A stretch of 43,738 nt of DNA from Acidobacteriota bacterium (GTDB taxonomy: Bacteria > Acidobacteriota > Vicinamibacteria > Vicinamibacterales > UBA8438). The notes beneath the pieces are model-generated. The model was not told where the DNA came from. It saw nothing but the letters and a program-made list of their open reading frames with translations, and made no database searches. Positions 15,500 through 23,199 of the stretch are shown piece by piece. Positions within the stretch are counted from its first letter, which is position 1, and each line of letters opens with the position of its first letter. The translations under genes and the position numbers were made by a program. The DNA lies in assembly GCA_009861545.1 (NCBI GenBank), contig VXME01000154.1, positions 1 through 43,738 on the forward strand, in the 5' to 3' direction.

Positions 15500-16627
15500 C
15501 TACTCGCTGAACTCGCGCGCGAGATCGCTCCATTCCCCGTCGGGGGCCAGCGCGCGGTAGGTGCGCCAATGCGGTTTGGCTGCCGCCGAGCGACCCATTT
15601 TCTCCAGCGTGACGGCCAGGTAGAAATGCGCGTCGGCGTACCCGCCATGCACCCGCAGGGCGTCGTGGTAGCAGGCCACCGCGTCGCCGTAGCGTCCGAG
15701 GTCGTGGTGGATGTTCCCGAGGTTGAACGCCGCCTCGAAGCAGTCGCCGTCCAGGGCGAGCGCGCGCTCGTACAGCGCCTGCGCCTCGACCAGATTGTCT
15801 CGCGCGTAGTGAATGTTGGCGAGGTTGACGAGCGCCGGCACCAGCGCGGGATCGAGCAGCAGCGCCTTGCGGTACGCCATCCGCGCCCGCTCCTGCCCCT
15901 CGCCCGGCCGTTCGTCGAGATCGGATCCCTCGCGGAAGAACTGCGCGGCGAGGGCCGCCCGCTTCGCGACGTCCGGCGACCCGTCCCCCGCGCCGTCCGC
16001 ACCACCATCCGGCCGCGGCAGCGCCACTACCTTGGCCGGCTGCGCCTCGCCGTGCAGCTCGCGGAAGTCGAGCGCCAACTGCCCCTCGCGCTCGGCCAAC
16101 AGCATGCGCACCGCGCCGCGAAACGATCCGCCGCGGGCGATCTCCTCCTGGATCCCCTTGACTACCCCGACGTCGTGGAAGCCGTAGTAGGTATCGGCCC
16201 TGGTGCGCACAACCGGCCGAACCAGGCCCCATTTCTCCAGGTGGCGCAGGCGAACCTCCCGGACGTCGGGGTAGCGCTCGCGCATCTGGCGCAGTCCGTG
16301 ATAGAGCTGGCGCAGCGTTTCGTCCGACTGCAGGCCGCCGAGACGGTAGAACTCCCGCTCGTCCACGACATCCACCTGCCCCGGCGTCCGGGCGTTGATC
16401 TCCTCGGCCCGGCGCAGCTTGCCGCTCTTGCCTGCTCCCGCCTCCGCCGCGACGACGAGCATCGTGGTGCGCGCGGTGACCTCCGGCGCGGTCCGGCCGC
16501 CGAGCCGCTCGACGACGCGGGTCGCTTCCCGCCGGCCGACGGAAGCGAGCCGTCCGCTGAACACCACGACATGGCCGGCGAAGGGCCCGCCGGCCGGGGA
16601 CCGGGCGTCCGAGGGAGCGTGCGTCAT
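15500..16627 (-). CDS. BRCT + MerR-like helix-turn-helix + TPR protein
   Basis: A 375-residue protein with three regions. Residues about 15-95 look like a BRCT domain (FAGHVVVFSGRLASVGRREATRVVERLGG, then TTMLVVA), as found at the end of DNA ligase LigA. Residues about 105-165 look like a MerR-type DNA-binding helix-turn-helix (YHGLRQMRERYPDVREVRLRHLEKWGLVRPVV). Residues about 215-365 hold tetratricopeptide repeats (ALVPALVNLANIHYARDNLVEAQALYERALALD and two more). I know of BRCT-TPR proteins in Acidobacteriota and Myxococcota but not of a defined function. DNA-damage or cell-cycle regulation would fit a BRCT plus HTH, but this is inference. Confidence 0.8.
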   Translation of the reverse strand: MTHAPSDARSPAGGPFAGHVVVFSGRLASVGRREATRVVERLGGRTAPEVTARTTMLVVAAEAGAGKSGKLRRAEEINARTPGQVDVVDEREFYRLGGLQSDETLRQLYHGLRQMRERYPDVREVRLRHLEKWGLVRPVVRTRADTYYGFHDVGVVKGIQEEIARGGSFRGAVRMLLAEREGQLALDFRELHGEAQPAKVVALPRPDGGADGAGDGSPDVAKRAALAAQFFREGSDLDERPGEGQERARMAYRKALLLDPALVPALVNLANIHYARDNLVEAQALYERALALDGDCFEAAFNLGNIHHDLGRYGDAVACYHDALRVHGGYADAHFYLAVTLEKMGRSAAAKPHWRTYRALAPDGEWSDLAREFSE

Positions 16628-16684
16628 GGCGATCGAGCGGTTCCATCATAATGTCAAGCTGTACCCGGCCCCGGCGATGAACGC

Positions 16685-17680
16685 ATGGGAACGCTGCTCG
16701 CAGCCGACGTCGGTGGAACCAAGACGGTGTGCGGCCTGTACGCCAGGGGCGAACGCCGGCCGGACGCGATTGCCGTGGAACGCGTCGCGACCCTCGACCA
16801 CGACAGCCTGGAGTCTCTCCTGGCCGCGTTCCTCGAGCGCCGGGCCGCGGGCGCGACCGTCGACGCCGCCGTCCTCGGGGTGGCCGGCCCCGTGCGCGAC
16901 GGCGTATCGGATCTCACCAACGTGCCGTGGCGCGTCGAAGCGGCGGCCATCGTCGAGCGCTTCGCGATCCCCGCGGTGCGCCTTCTGAACGACCTCGAAG
17001 CGATGGGCCACGTCGTGTCCGTGCTGGCGGACGACGAGGTGACGACGCTGCAGCCAGGGCAGCCGGCGGCGGACGGCAACGCGGCGCTCATCGCGCCCGG
17101 CACGGGCCTCGGCGAGACGCTGCTGCACCGCGTGGACGGGCGCCTCGTGCCCGTGGCCGCCGAGCCGGGCCACGCGGACTTCGCCGCCCGCACCCCGGTG
17201 GAGATCGACCTGCTGCGCGCGTTGACCACGCGCTTCGGCCGCGTCTCCTGGGAGCACGTGCTGTCCGGTCCGGGCCTCACCCACATCCATGCCTGGCTGC
17301 ACGGCGGCGATCCCTGCCCGGCCGCCGGCGGCGATACGGCCGCCGGAGACCTTCCGCGGCGGGTCACCGCGGCCGCACTCGAACGCCGCTGCCCGCGCTG
17401 CGTGGACGCCCTCGACCTGTTCACCGGCGCGCTCGGCGCCGAGGCCGGCAATCTCGGCCTGCGCGCCCTGGCCACGGCCGGCGTCTACATCGGCGGCGGT
17501 ATCGCCCCCCACATCCTGCCCGCGCTTGCGTCTCCGGAGTTCCTGAACGCGTTCCGGGACAAGGGGCCCATGCGGGGACTGATGCAGTCCCTGCCCGTAC
17601 ACGTCATCCGGGTCGCGAATCCGGCCCTGCTCGGCGCCGCCGTCGCGGCGCGGGACCTCGCCGCGTCCGCGGCGGCGTGA
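16685..17680 (+). CDS. glk: Glucokinase
   Basis: 331 residues of the E. coli Glk type, which phosphorylates glucose to glucose 6-phosphate with ATP in the cytoplasm. The N-terminal ATP/phosphate loop is LLAADVGGTKTVCGLY. The substrate-site segments are TNVPWRV, LLNDLEAMGHVV (with the catalytic Asp), APGTGLGETLL and EPGHADFA. The adenosine-binding segment is GVYIGGGIAPHILP near 260. Length and motif order fit the family. It is transcribed divergently from the BRCT/TPR gene across 57 nt; a CATAAT at 16647-16652 is a reasonable -10 for it. Upstream in-frame codons offer no better start. Confidence 0.92.
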   Translation: MGTLLAADVGGTKTVCGLYARGERRPDAIAVERVATLDHDSLESLLAAFLERRAAGATVDAAVLGVAGPVRDGVSDLTNVPWRVEAAAIVERFAIPAVRLLNDLEAMGHVVSVLADDEVTTLQPGQPAADGNAALIAPGTGLGETLLHRVDGRLVPVAAEPGHADFAARTPVEIDLLRALTTRFGRVSWEHVLSGPGLTHIHAWLHGGDPCPAAGGDTAAGDLPRRVTAAALERRCPRCVDALDLFTGALGAEAGNLGLRALATAGVYIGGGIAPHILPALASPEFLNAFRDKGPMRGLMQSLPVHVIRVANPALLGAAVAARDLAASAAA

Positions 17681-17750
17681 GGCTCCCGGCGCGGAAACCG
17701 GCGCCGCCGATCAGGTGCCGGTTCCGGACCGGTGAGCCGGTCGTCGGTGG

Positions 17751-17772
17751 TAGAGTGAATGCTCGAAAGGAG
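17751..17772 (+). promoter_or_regulatory. -10 element and strong ribosome binding site for the M61 peptidase
   Basis: TAGAGT (17751-17756) followed by AAAGGAG (17766-17772), 6 nt before the ATG at 17779. This is one of the few textbook Shine-Dalgarno sites in the window and fixes the start of the peptidase gene. Confidence 0.6.
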
Positions 17773-17778
17773 AACCGG

Positions 17779-19626
17779 ATGCCAGGAGCAGGCTCCCGCC
17801 AACGGTTGTTCGCGTACGTGATCCTGATCGCCGTACTGCTCTCTGCCGGGCGGAGCAGCCTGTCCGCCCAGATGCTCGAGCCCGTCTCGTACACCGTCCG
17901 CTTCCCGGCGCCGGCCACCCACTACGCGGAGATCGAAGCGGAGGTGCCGGCCGACGGACTCGAGGCCGTCGAGCTGATGATGGCGACCTGGACGCCCGGC
18001 TCCTATCTGATCCGCGAGTACGCCCGGCACGTCGAGGCGGTGCGGGCCGCCACGCCGGCCGGAGAGCCTCTCGCGGTCGCCAAGTCGAGCAAGAACCGCT
18101 GGCGCATCGAGACGGGCGGCGCGGACCGGGTCACGGTGAGCTACCGCGTCTACTGCCGCGAGATGAGCGTCCGCACGAACTGGATCGAGGCGGACTTCGC
18201 GATGCTCAACGGCGCCCCGACGTTCCTGACTCCCGTCGCGACCGCGCCGCGACCTCACGATGTCCGCATCGAGCTGCCGCCGGAGTGGAGCGAGAGCGTG
18301 ACGGCGCTGCCGCCGGCGCCGGGCGGCCGACCGCACAGCTATCGGGCAGCGGACTTCGACACGTTGGTCGATGCGCCGATCCTCGCCGGCAACCCGACCA
18401 CCTACTCCTTCACCGTGGACGGCACGCCCCATGCCCTGGTCAACATCGGCGAGGGCGGCGTCTGGGACGGTCCGACCGCGGCCGCCGACATCGAACGCAT
18501 CGTGCACGAGCAGCACCGCACCTGGGGCTTCTTCCCCTACCAGCGGTACCTCTTCCTGAACATGCTGGTCGAGGCGGGCGGCGGGCTCGAGCACAAGGAC
18601 TCGACCCTGCTGATGACCAGCCGCTGGACCACCCGCGACCGCCGCCGGTACCTGCGCTGGCTGGGAACGGCCAGCCACGAGTTGTTCCACGCCTGGAACG
18701 TCAAGCAACTGCGGCCGGCCGCCCTCGGCCCCTTCGACTACGAGCGCGAAGCGTTCACTCCCGCCCTCTGGATGGTGGAGGGACTGACCTCGTACTACGG
18801 CCCGCTCGCCGTCCACCGGGCGGGAATATCTACCCGTGAGGAGTTCCTCGAAGCGCTGTCGGCGCTGATCGAAGCGCTGCAGACGACGCCCGGCCGGCTG
18901 GTGCAGCCGGTCGCCGATGCCTCGTACGACGCCTGGATCAAGTACTACCGGCCCGACGAGAACAGTCCGAACACCACGATCAGCTACTACACGAAGGGGG
19001 CCGTCATCGGCTTCCTGCTCGACGCCCGGGTGCGGGAGGCGACCGGCGGCCGCCGGAATCTGGACGACGTGCTGAAGGCCGCCTACGGCCTCTACTCGGA
19101 CGAGCACGGGTTCCGGCCCGGCGAGTTCGAGGCGGTGGCGTCCGAGGTTGCCGGCGTCGATCTGGGCCACTGGTTCGACCGGGCGGTCCGCTCGACGGAC
19201 GAGCTCGACTACGAGCCGGCCCTCGCCTGGTACGGCCTCGAGTTCGCTCCCGACACGCGCGAAGGCGGGGATGCGCCGGCGCCGGCCTGGCTGGGCCTGG
19301 ACACGCGCGCCGACCGCGGGCGACTGCTCGTCGCCGGCGTGCGCCGCGGCACACCGGGTTACGAGGCGGGATTCAACGTCGGCGACGAGATCCTCGCGAT
19401 CGGCGACTACCGGGTCGGACCGGAGGCGTGGAGACAGCGCCTCGGCCTCTATCGGGCGGGAGACGCGGTCACCGTCCTGGTCGCCCGGCGGGAGCGCCTC
19501 ACGCGCCTCGACGCCCGCTTCGGCGAATCCCCGCCGGCGGGCTGGCGGCTGCGGCCGGTGGAGTCGCCGTCGGCCGCGCAGACGCGGCGGCTCGACGCCT
19601 GGCTCGACCCCGGCCGGGTTCGCTAG
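17779..19626 (+). CDS. M61 glycyl-aminopeptidase-family metalloprotease with PDZ domain, exported
   Basis: 615 residues. Residues 1-31 are a signal peptide, so the enzyme acts outside the cytoplasm. An N-terminal beta-rich domain of M61 peptidases follows (YTVRFPAPATHYAEIEAEVP, WTPGSYLIREYARHVE). The gluzincin catalytic site is H300-E301-x-x-H304 in ASHELFHAWNVKQLRP, with E334 in MVEGLTSYYG as the probable third zinc ligand. A C-terminal PDZ domain (about 515-590, WLGLDTRADRGRLLVAGVRRGTPGYEAGFNVGDEILAIGDYRV) probably recognises substrate ends. The start is fixed by AAAGGAG 6 nt upstream. The TAG stop is shared as CTAG with the convergent deacetylase gene. Confidence 0.92.
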   Translation: MPGAGSRQRLFAYVILIAVLLSAGRSSLSAQMLEPVSYTVRFPAPATHYAEIEAEVPADGLEAVELMMATWTPGSYLIREYARHVEAVRAATPAGEPLAVAKSSKNRWRIETGGADRVTVSYRVYCREMSVRTNWIEADFAMLNGAPTFLTPVATAPRPHDVRIELPPEWSESVTALPPAPGGRPHSYRAADFDTLVDAPILAGNPTTYSFTVDGTPHALVNIGEGGVWDGPTAAADIERIVHEQHRTWGFFPYQRYLFLNMLVEAGGGLEHKDSTLLMTSRWTTRDRRRYLRWLGTASHELFHAWNVKQLRPAALGPFDYEREAFTPALWMVEGLTSYYGPLAVHRAGISTREEFLEALSALIEALQTTPGRLVQPVADASYDAWIKYYRPDENSPNTTISYYTKGAVIGFLLDARVREATGGRRNLDDVLKAAYGLYSDEHGFRPGEFEAVASEVAGVDLGHWFDRAVRSTDELDYEPALAWYGLEFAPDTREGGDAPAPAWLGLDTRADRGRLLVAGVRRGTPGYEAGFNVGDEILAIGDYRVGPEAWRQRLGLYRAGDAVTVLVARRERLTRLDARFGESPPAGWRLRPVESPSAAQTRRLDAWLDPGRVR

Positions 19627-20333
19627 CAGATGGTCCCGAACACGAACCCGCGGGCGCGCAGCTTCGGTATCAGCAGCGCCGTCGCGTCGACGGCGTACTG
19701 CCGGTCGGCCTCGGGATTCTCATGGTGACCGTCGTGCATGACGACGATGTCGCCGCCCGAGATGCGGGCGGCGAGCCGGTCCGCGAGGCCGCTCGGATCG
19801 GGCCGGCGGTACCAGTTGAAGTCCCACAGGCTCCAGCCCCACCCGACGAGCGAGTAGCCGGCCTGGGCCAGCCCCTCGTACATCCGCCCGCTCCGGAACC
19901 CCGCGTGGGGGCGGAAGGCGCGGCACGGCGCGCTGCCGGCCAGGCGCTCGATCCGCGCCGCCGCCGCGTGCAGACGGCGCGCCACCTCGTCGGGCGGCAG
20001 CACCATCCAGTGGCGCGTATGCGTATGGAGGGCGACGGCATGCCCTTCCTCGAACATGCGCCGGACGATCGGCGCCGTGCGCTCGGTGAGATGCCTGTCG
20101 ATCAGGAAGAAGGTGGCGTGCGCTCCCTGCGCGGCGAGCACGTCGAGCAGCCGCGGCGTCGCGGTTGGATTCGGCCCGTCGTCGAAGGTCAGGTAGACGA
20201 CCGGCGGCCCGTCTGTGTCCGGTATGCTCCAGATGGCGGGGGCCGGGGCGACGGCGTCGAGCAGAAACGGAAAGGGTGCGACGTGGGCGAGCGACAGCAG
20301 ACCGAAGCCGGCGGCGATCAACAGCCAGAACAT
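19623..20333 (-). CDS. Polysaccharide deacetylase (NodB-type)
   Basis: 236 residues from ATG 20333. An N-terminal hydrophobic segment (about 2-22) probably anchors it in the membrane. The NodB motifs are in order: motif 1 TFDDGP, motif 2 HTHTRH (the metal-binding His pair), motif 3 RAFRPHAGFRSG, motif 4 GWSLWDFNW and motif 5 IVVMHDGH. This family removes N- or O-acetyl groups from peptidoglycan or other cell-surface sugars using a divalent metal. The exact substrate is unknown. Its stop codon overlaps that of the convergent M61 gene in the palindrome CTAG; its start is 135 nt from the divergent pcm gene. Confidence 0.9.
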   Translation of the reverse strand: MFWLLIAAGFGLLSLAHVAPFPFLLDAVAPAPAIWSIPDTDGPPVVYLTFDDGPNPTATPRLLDVLAAQGAHATFFLIDRHLTERTAPIVRRMFEEGHAVALHTHTRHWMVLPPDEVARRLHAAAARIERLAGSAPCRAFRPHAGFRSGRMYEGLAQAGYSLVGWGWSLWDFNWYRRPDPSGLADRLAARISGGDIVVMHDGHHENPEADRQYAVDATALLIPKLRARGFVFGTIC

Positions 20334-20468
20334 CGTCTCGGTGGATGGCGGGTCCTGCTCGCCTGCGCCGGTGCGGTGCTCGGGTGCGCACTCGGGCCGG
20401 TCGAGTCCGCCAGCGTGGCCGAAGAACGGTCCTCGCGTCAAGACGGGCGGTCCGGGGAGCGGCAGCAG

Positions 20469-21083
20469 ATGGTGGAAAGGCAGATTCAGGCACGCGGAAT
20501 CTCCGCGCCCGCCGTGCTCGATGCGCTGGCTGCGGTTCCGCGGCACCGCTTCGTCCCGGAGGCCCTCGCGCCGCGCGCCTACGACGACACGCCGCTGCCG
20601 ATCGGCTACGACCAAACGATCTCGCAACCCTACGTCGTCGCCTACATGACCGAGGCGGCCGCGCTGGCGCCCGACGCGAAGGTGCTCGACATCGGCACCG
20701 GCTCCGGCTATCAGGCCGCCGTGCTGGCGGAGATCGTGAGCCGGGTCTACTCGATCGAGATCGTCCCGGAGCTCGCCGACCGGTCGCGGCGGTTGCTGGC
20801 GGACCTCGGCTACGACAACGTGGAAGTGCGGACCGGCGACGGCTACCGCGGGTGGCCGGAAGAGGCGCCCTTCGACGCCATCGTCGTCGCCGCCGCCCCC
20901 GACCACGTCCCGCCGGCGCTGGTCGAGCAGCTCGCGGTCGGTGCAAGGCTGGTCATTCCGGTCGGCCGCTTCACCCAGGAGATCCTGATCGTGACGAGGA
21001 CGGCGGGCGGCTCGACGACGGAGGCCGTGCTCCCGGTCCGCTTCGTTCCGATGACCGGAGAGGCGCAGCAACCCCGCCGCTGA
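20469..21083 (+). CDS. pcm: Protein-L-isoaspartate O-methyltransferase
   Basis: 204 residues, close to the 208 of E. coli PCM, which uses SAM to methylate isoaspartyl residues and so start their repair. Motifs seen are MVERQIQARGI at the start, VPRHRFVPEALAPRAYDD, YDQTISQPYVVAYMTEAA (acceptor site) and VLDIGTGSGYQAAVLAE (SAM motif I). I chose the ATG at 20469 because GGGGAG lies 9 nt upstream and the family starts here. The same frame is open upstream and encodes a hydrophobic stretch (WRVLLACAGAVLGCALGP, about 20346-20400) that looks like a signal peptide but has no ATG. An exported form started from a rare codon is possible. Confidence 0.9.
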   Translation: MVERQIQARGISAPAVLDALAAVPRHRFVPEALAPRAYDDTPLPIGYDQTISQPYVVAYMTEAAALAPDAKVLDIGTGSGYQAAVLAEIVSRVYSIEIVPELADRSRRLLADLGYDNVEVRTGDGYRGWPEEAPFDAIVVAAAPDHVPPALVEQLAVGARLVIPVGRFTQEILIVTRTAGGSTTEAVLPVRFVPMTGEAQQPRR

Positions 21084-21099
21084 CGACCGGCGGCGCGGA

Positions 21100-22203
21100 T
21101 CAGCCCCGTACCGGACTCGGTCCCGCGGCCATGGCCGGCGGCACGGCCGGCTGCGGGGGCTGGAAGCTCTGGATCGAGATCTGCGCGGCGGCGCGCTCGG
21201 CGATGCGCAGGAACGCCTGGCCCGCCGGGGACTCGGGCTCGGCGGTCACGATTGGCGCCCCGGTGTCGCCGCCGACGCGGATCGGCGCATAGAGCGGAAT
21301 CTGGCCGAGGAAGGGCACGCCGAGCTCCTCGGCGACGCGCTCGCCGCCGCCACGCCCGAACAGGTCGCTCTCCTGCCCGCAAGCGGCGCAGGCGTAGTAG
21401 CTCATGTTCTCGACGATCCCGAGCGTCGGGACGTTGAGCTTCCGGTACATGCCGACCGCGCGCCGGCTGTCGGACAGCGAGACGGCCTGCGGCGTCGTCA
21501 CCACCACGGCGCCGGTGACCGGTACCGTCTGGCTGAGGCTGAGGGCGACGTCGCCCGTGCCCGGGGGCATGTCGACGACGAGATAGTCGAGCTCGTCCCA
21601 CTTGACGTCCTGAAAGAACTGCCGGACGACGCCGTGCAGCATCGGGCCGCGCCAGATGATGGGCGCCGCCGCGTCGGTGAGGAAGCCCATCGACACGACC
21701 CGGATCCCGTGCTTCTCCGCCGGCACGATCTTGCGGCCGTCCGACTCGAGTCGCGTGTCGATGCCGAGCATGATGGGGACGTTCGGGCCGTAGACGTCCC
21801 CGTCGATGATCCCCACGCGCCCCCCGTAGCGGGCGAGCGCCACCGCGAGGTTCACCGAGACGGTCGTCTTGCCGACGCCCCCCTTCCCCGCGCCGACGGC
21901 GATGATGTTCCGGATGCCTGGAATCGGGGCCTGCTGGGCATCCGGCAGGGCCGACCGGACGCTCGCGGTCATCTCGATGTCGACGGCGTCCACGCCGAGC
22001 GCGGACACCGCCGCCCGCGCCTGCTCCTGCATCTGGTCCTTGACCGGGCAGGCGGGCGTGGTGAGCTCGATCGCGAACGCGACCCGGGTTCCGTCGATGG
22101 TCAGGTTCTTGACGAACCCGAGACTGACGATGTCCCGGCCCAGGTCGGGGTCGACGACGGCCTTGAGGGCATCCAGAACGGCAGCTTCCGAAACGGCAGA
22201 CAT
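21100..22203 (-). CDS. Mrp/NBP35-family iron-sulfur carrier ATPase
   Basis: 367 residues from the ATG at 22203 (earlier in-frame codons give a basic, non-conserved tail). Residues about 5-85 form the MIP18/DUF59 domain (VLDALKAVVDPDLGRDIVSLGFV). The P-loop ATPase follows, with the deviant Walker A GKGGVGKTT at 106-114, DGDVYGPNVPIMLG, and DMPPGTGDVAL. A CxxC pair (YYACAACGQ) near 285-290 would hold the bridging Fe-S cluster at the dimer interface. Mrp proteins bind and transfer Fe-S clusters to apoproteins. Upstream by 61 nt is a DnaJ-like zinc protein on the same strand. Confidence 0.93.
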   Translation of the reverse strand: MSAVSEAAVLDALKAVVDPDLGRDIVSLGFVKNLTIDGTRVAFAIELTTPACPVKDQMQEQARAAVSALGVDAVDIEMTASVRSALPDAQQAPIPGIRNIIAVGAGKGGVGKTTVSVNLAVALARYGGRVGIIDGDVYGPNVPIMLGIDTRLESDGRKIVPAEKHGIRVVSMGFLTDAAAPIIWRGPMLHGVVRQFFQDVKWDELDYLVVDMPPGTGDVALSLSQTVPVTGAVVVTTPQAVSLSDSRRAVGMYRKLNVPTLGIVENMSYYACAACGQESDLFGRGGGERVAEELGVPFLGQIPLYAPIRVGGDTGAPIVTAEPESPAGQAFLRIAERAAAQISIQSFQPPQPAVPPAMAAGPSPVRG

Positions 22204-22264
22204 AACCTGCAAGCTTAATGGCTCGGCCTCCGCCAGACAACCGGACCGGCGCCGGCGCGGACGG

Positions 22265-22873
22265 TCACTGCACCGCGATGCGGACCTCGATGTGGGTCTC
22301 GAAAGCGTGCGGTGGCGTGACCGAGAATCGCAGGCGGGTGCCGTGCCGCACGCCGGGCGGCACACGGAAATGCAGCCGATGGGACAGGAATCCGGCGCCG
22401 CTGCCGTCGCACAGGCCGCACCGATCGGTCCACGACTCGCCGCGTCCGCCGCAGGCCGGGCAGGTATGCGGGAAGGTGAGATCGAGAGGCACGCGCACGC
22501 CCCGGTCGGCCTGCTGCGCCGTCAATTCCACCTCGGCGCGCCGGGTCGCCACGGCCCGTTCGCCGGCCTCGGCGAAGAAGGCGGCCCGCATGCGCGCCAC
22601 GATCGGGGCCATCGACGGAAAATCGATGGCGACCTCGTCGGCGAGCACGGACGTCGAGCGACCGCTCCGGGGTCGCCGGCGGGACGACCCGTCGCCGCTC
22701 GACCCGGGGTTGCCGACGCGTGACACGGGCGGACCTTCGATCATCCGCGCCGGCGCATCGGGGATGTGCGTCGACAGCTCGTCGTGCAGGCGGCGGGCCA
22801 GGGCCCAGTACGCTCGACGAACCCCGGCGCCGCCGGCGTCACGGAGAGGTCCCGGGGTCGGTTCGACGGACAC
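22265..22873 (-). CDS. DnaJ-like zinc-finger protein without a J domain
   Basis: 202 residues from a GTG. The C-terminal half matches parts of DnaJ: two zinc-binding repeats CPACGGRGES and CGLCDGSGAG (half of the usual four), then LHFRVPPGVRHGTRLRFSVT, the start of the substrate-binding beta domain. The N-terminal part (about 1-100) has no HPD motif, so it cannot activate Hsp70 like DnaJ. It contains the helical segment AYWALARRLHDELSTHIPDAP. It may be a holdase-type or disulfide-related protein; the function is open. A near-perfect promoter (TTGACA-18-TATCGT) ends 7 nt before the GTG, which favours this start and a leaderless mRNA. Confidence 0.75.
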   Translation of the reverse strand: MSVEPTPGPLRDAGGAGVRRAYWALARRLHDELSTHIPDAPARMIEGPPVSRVGNPGSSGDGSSRRRPRSGRSTSVLADEVAIDFPSMAPIVARMRAAFFAEAGERAVATRRAEVELTAQQADRGVRVPLDLTFPHTCPACGGRGESWTDRCGLCDGSGAGFLSHRLHFRVPPGVRHGTRLRFSVTPPHAFETHIEVRIAVQ

Positions 22874-22880
22874 GCACCGT

Positions 22881-22931
22881 ACGATAGGAGTCGCTTCCGA
22901 GCGTTGTCAAGGCGGGAAGTGGTGTTACGAT
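22881..22931. promoter_or_regulatory. Back-to-back divergent promoters sharing one -35 element
   Basis: TTGTCAA at 22904-22910 reads TTGTCA on the plus strand and TTGACA on the minus strand. Minus: TTGACA (22910-22905), 18-nt spacer, TATCGT (22886-22881), then 7 nt to the GTG of the DnaJ-like gene. Plus: TTGTCA (22904-22909), 16-nt spacer, TACGAT (22926-22931), transcription starting near 22938, 17 nt before the small gene at 22955. Polymerase could occupy only one direction at a time. Confidence 0.6.
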
Positions 22932-22954
22932 CTGCCGCGGGAGCACACCAGCCC

Positions 22955-23140
22955 ATGAGCGACTACACGATCCACAGCGAACCGCGCGCGGGCCACTGGG
23001 TGGCCTGGGCCGTCGCGCCGGGCGAGTCCAGGCCGGCCGGCGCGGTCATCCTTCCGGGACAGACGCAGCAGGAAGCCGAGGCGAACGCGCAGCAGTGGAT
23101 CGAGCGCTTCACCGCGGACCCGCGGCTGCTGCTGTCCTGA
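22955..23140 (+). CDS. Small conserved-type protein, 61 residues
   Basis: A 61-residue protein starting MSDYTIHSEPRAGHWVAWAV and ending with a helix rich in Gln and Glu (TQQEAEANAQQWIERFTADPR). No signal peptide or membrane helix. The strand-strand-helix layout resembles the RNase-H-like HicB/small-partner fold, but it is too short to assign. A similar layout is seen in the small protein at 29121-29342 (strands, then a final amphipathic helix), so the two may be distant relatives. The start is backed by the TTGTCA-16-TACGAT promoter upstream. Function unknown. Confidence 0.65.
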   Translation: MSDYTIHSEPRAGHWVAWAVAPGESRPAGAVILPGQTQQEAEANAQQWIERFTADPRLLLS

Positions 23141-23199
23141 ACCCGTCCGGACCGTCCCGGCGGCGTCGCGCGCCGTTGCACCACGGCCGGCGCGATCGG

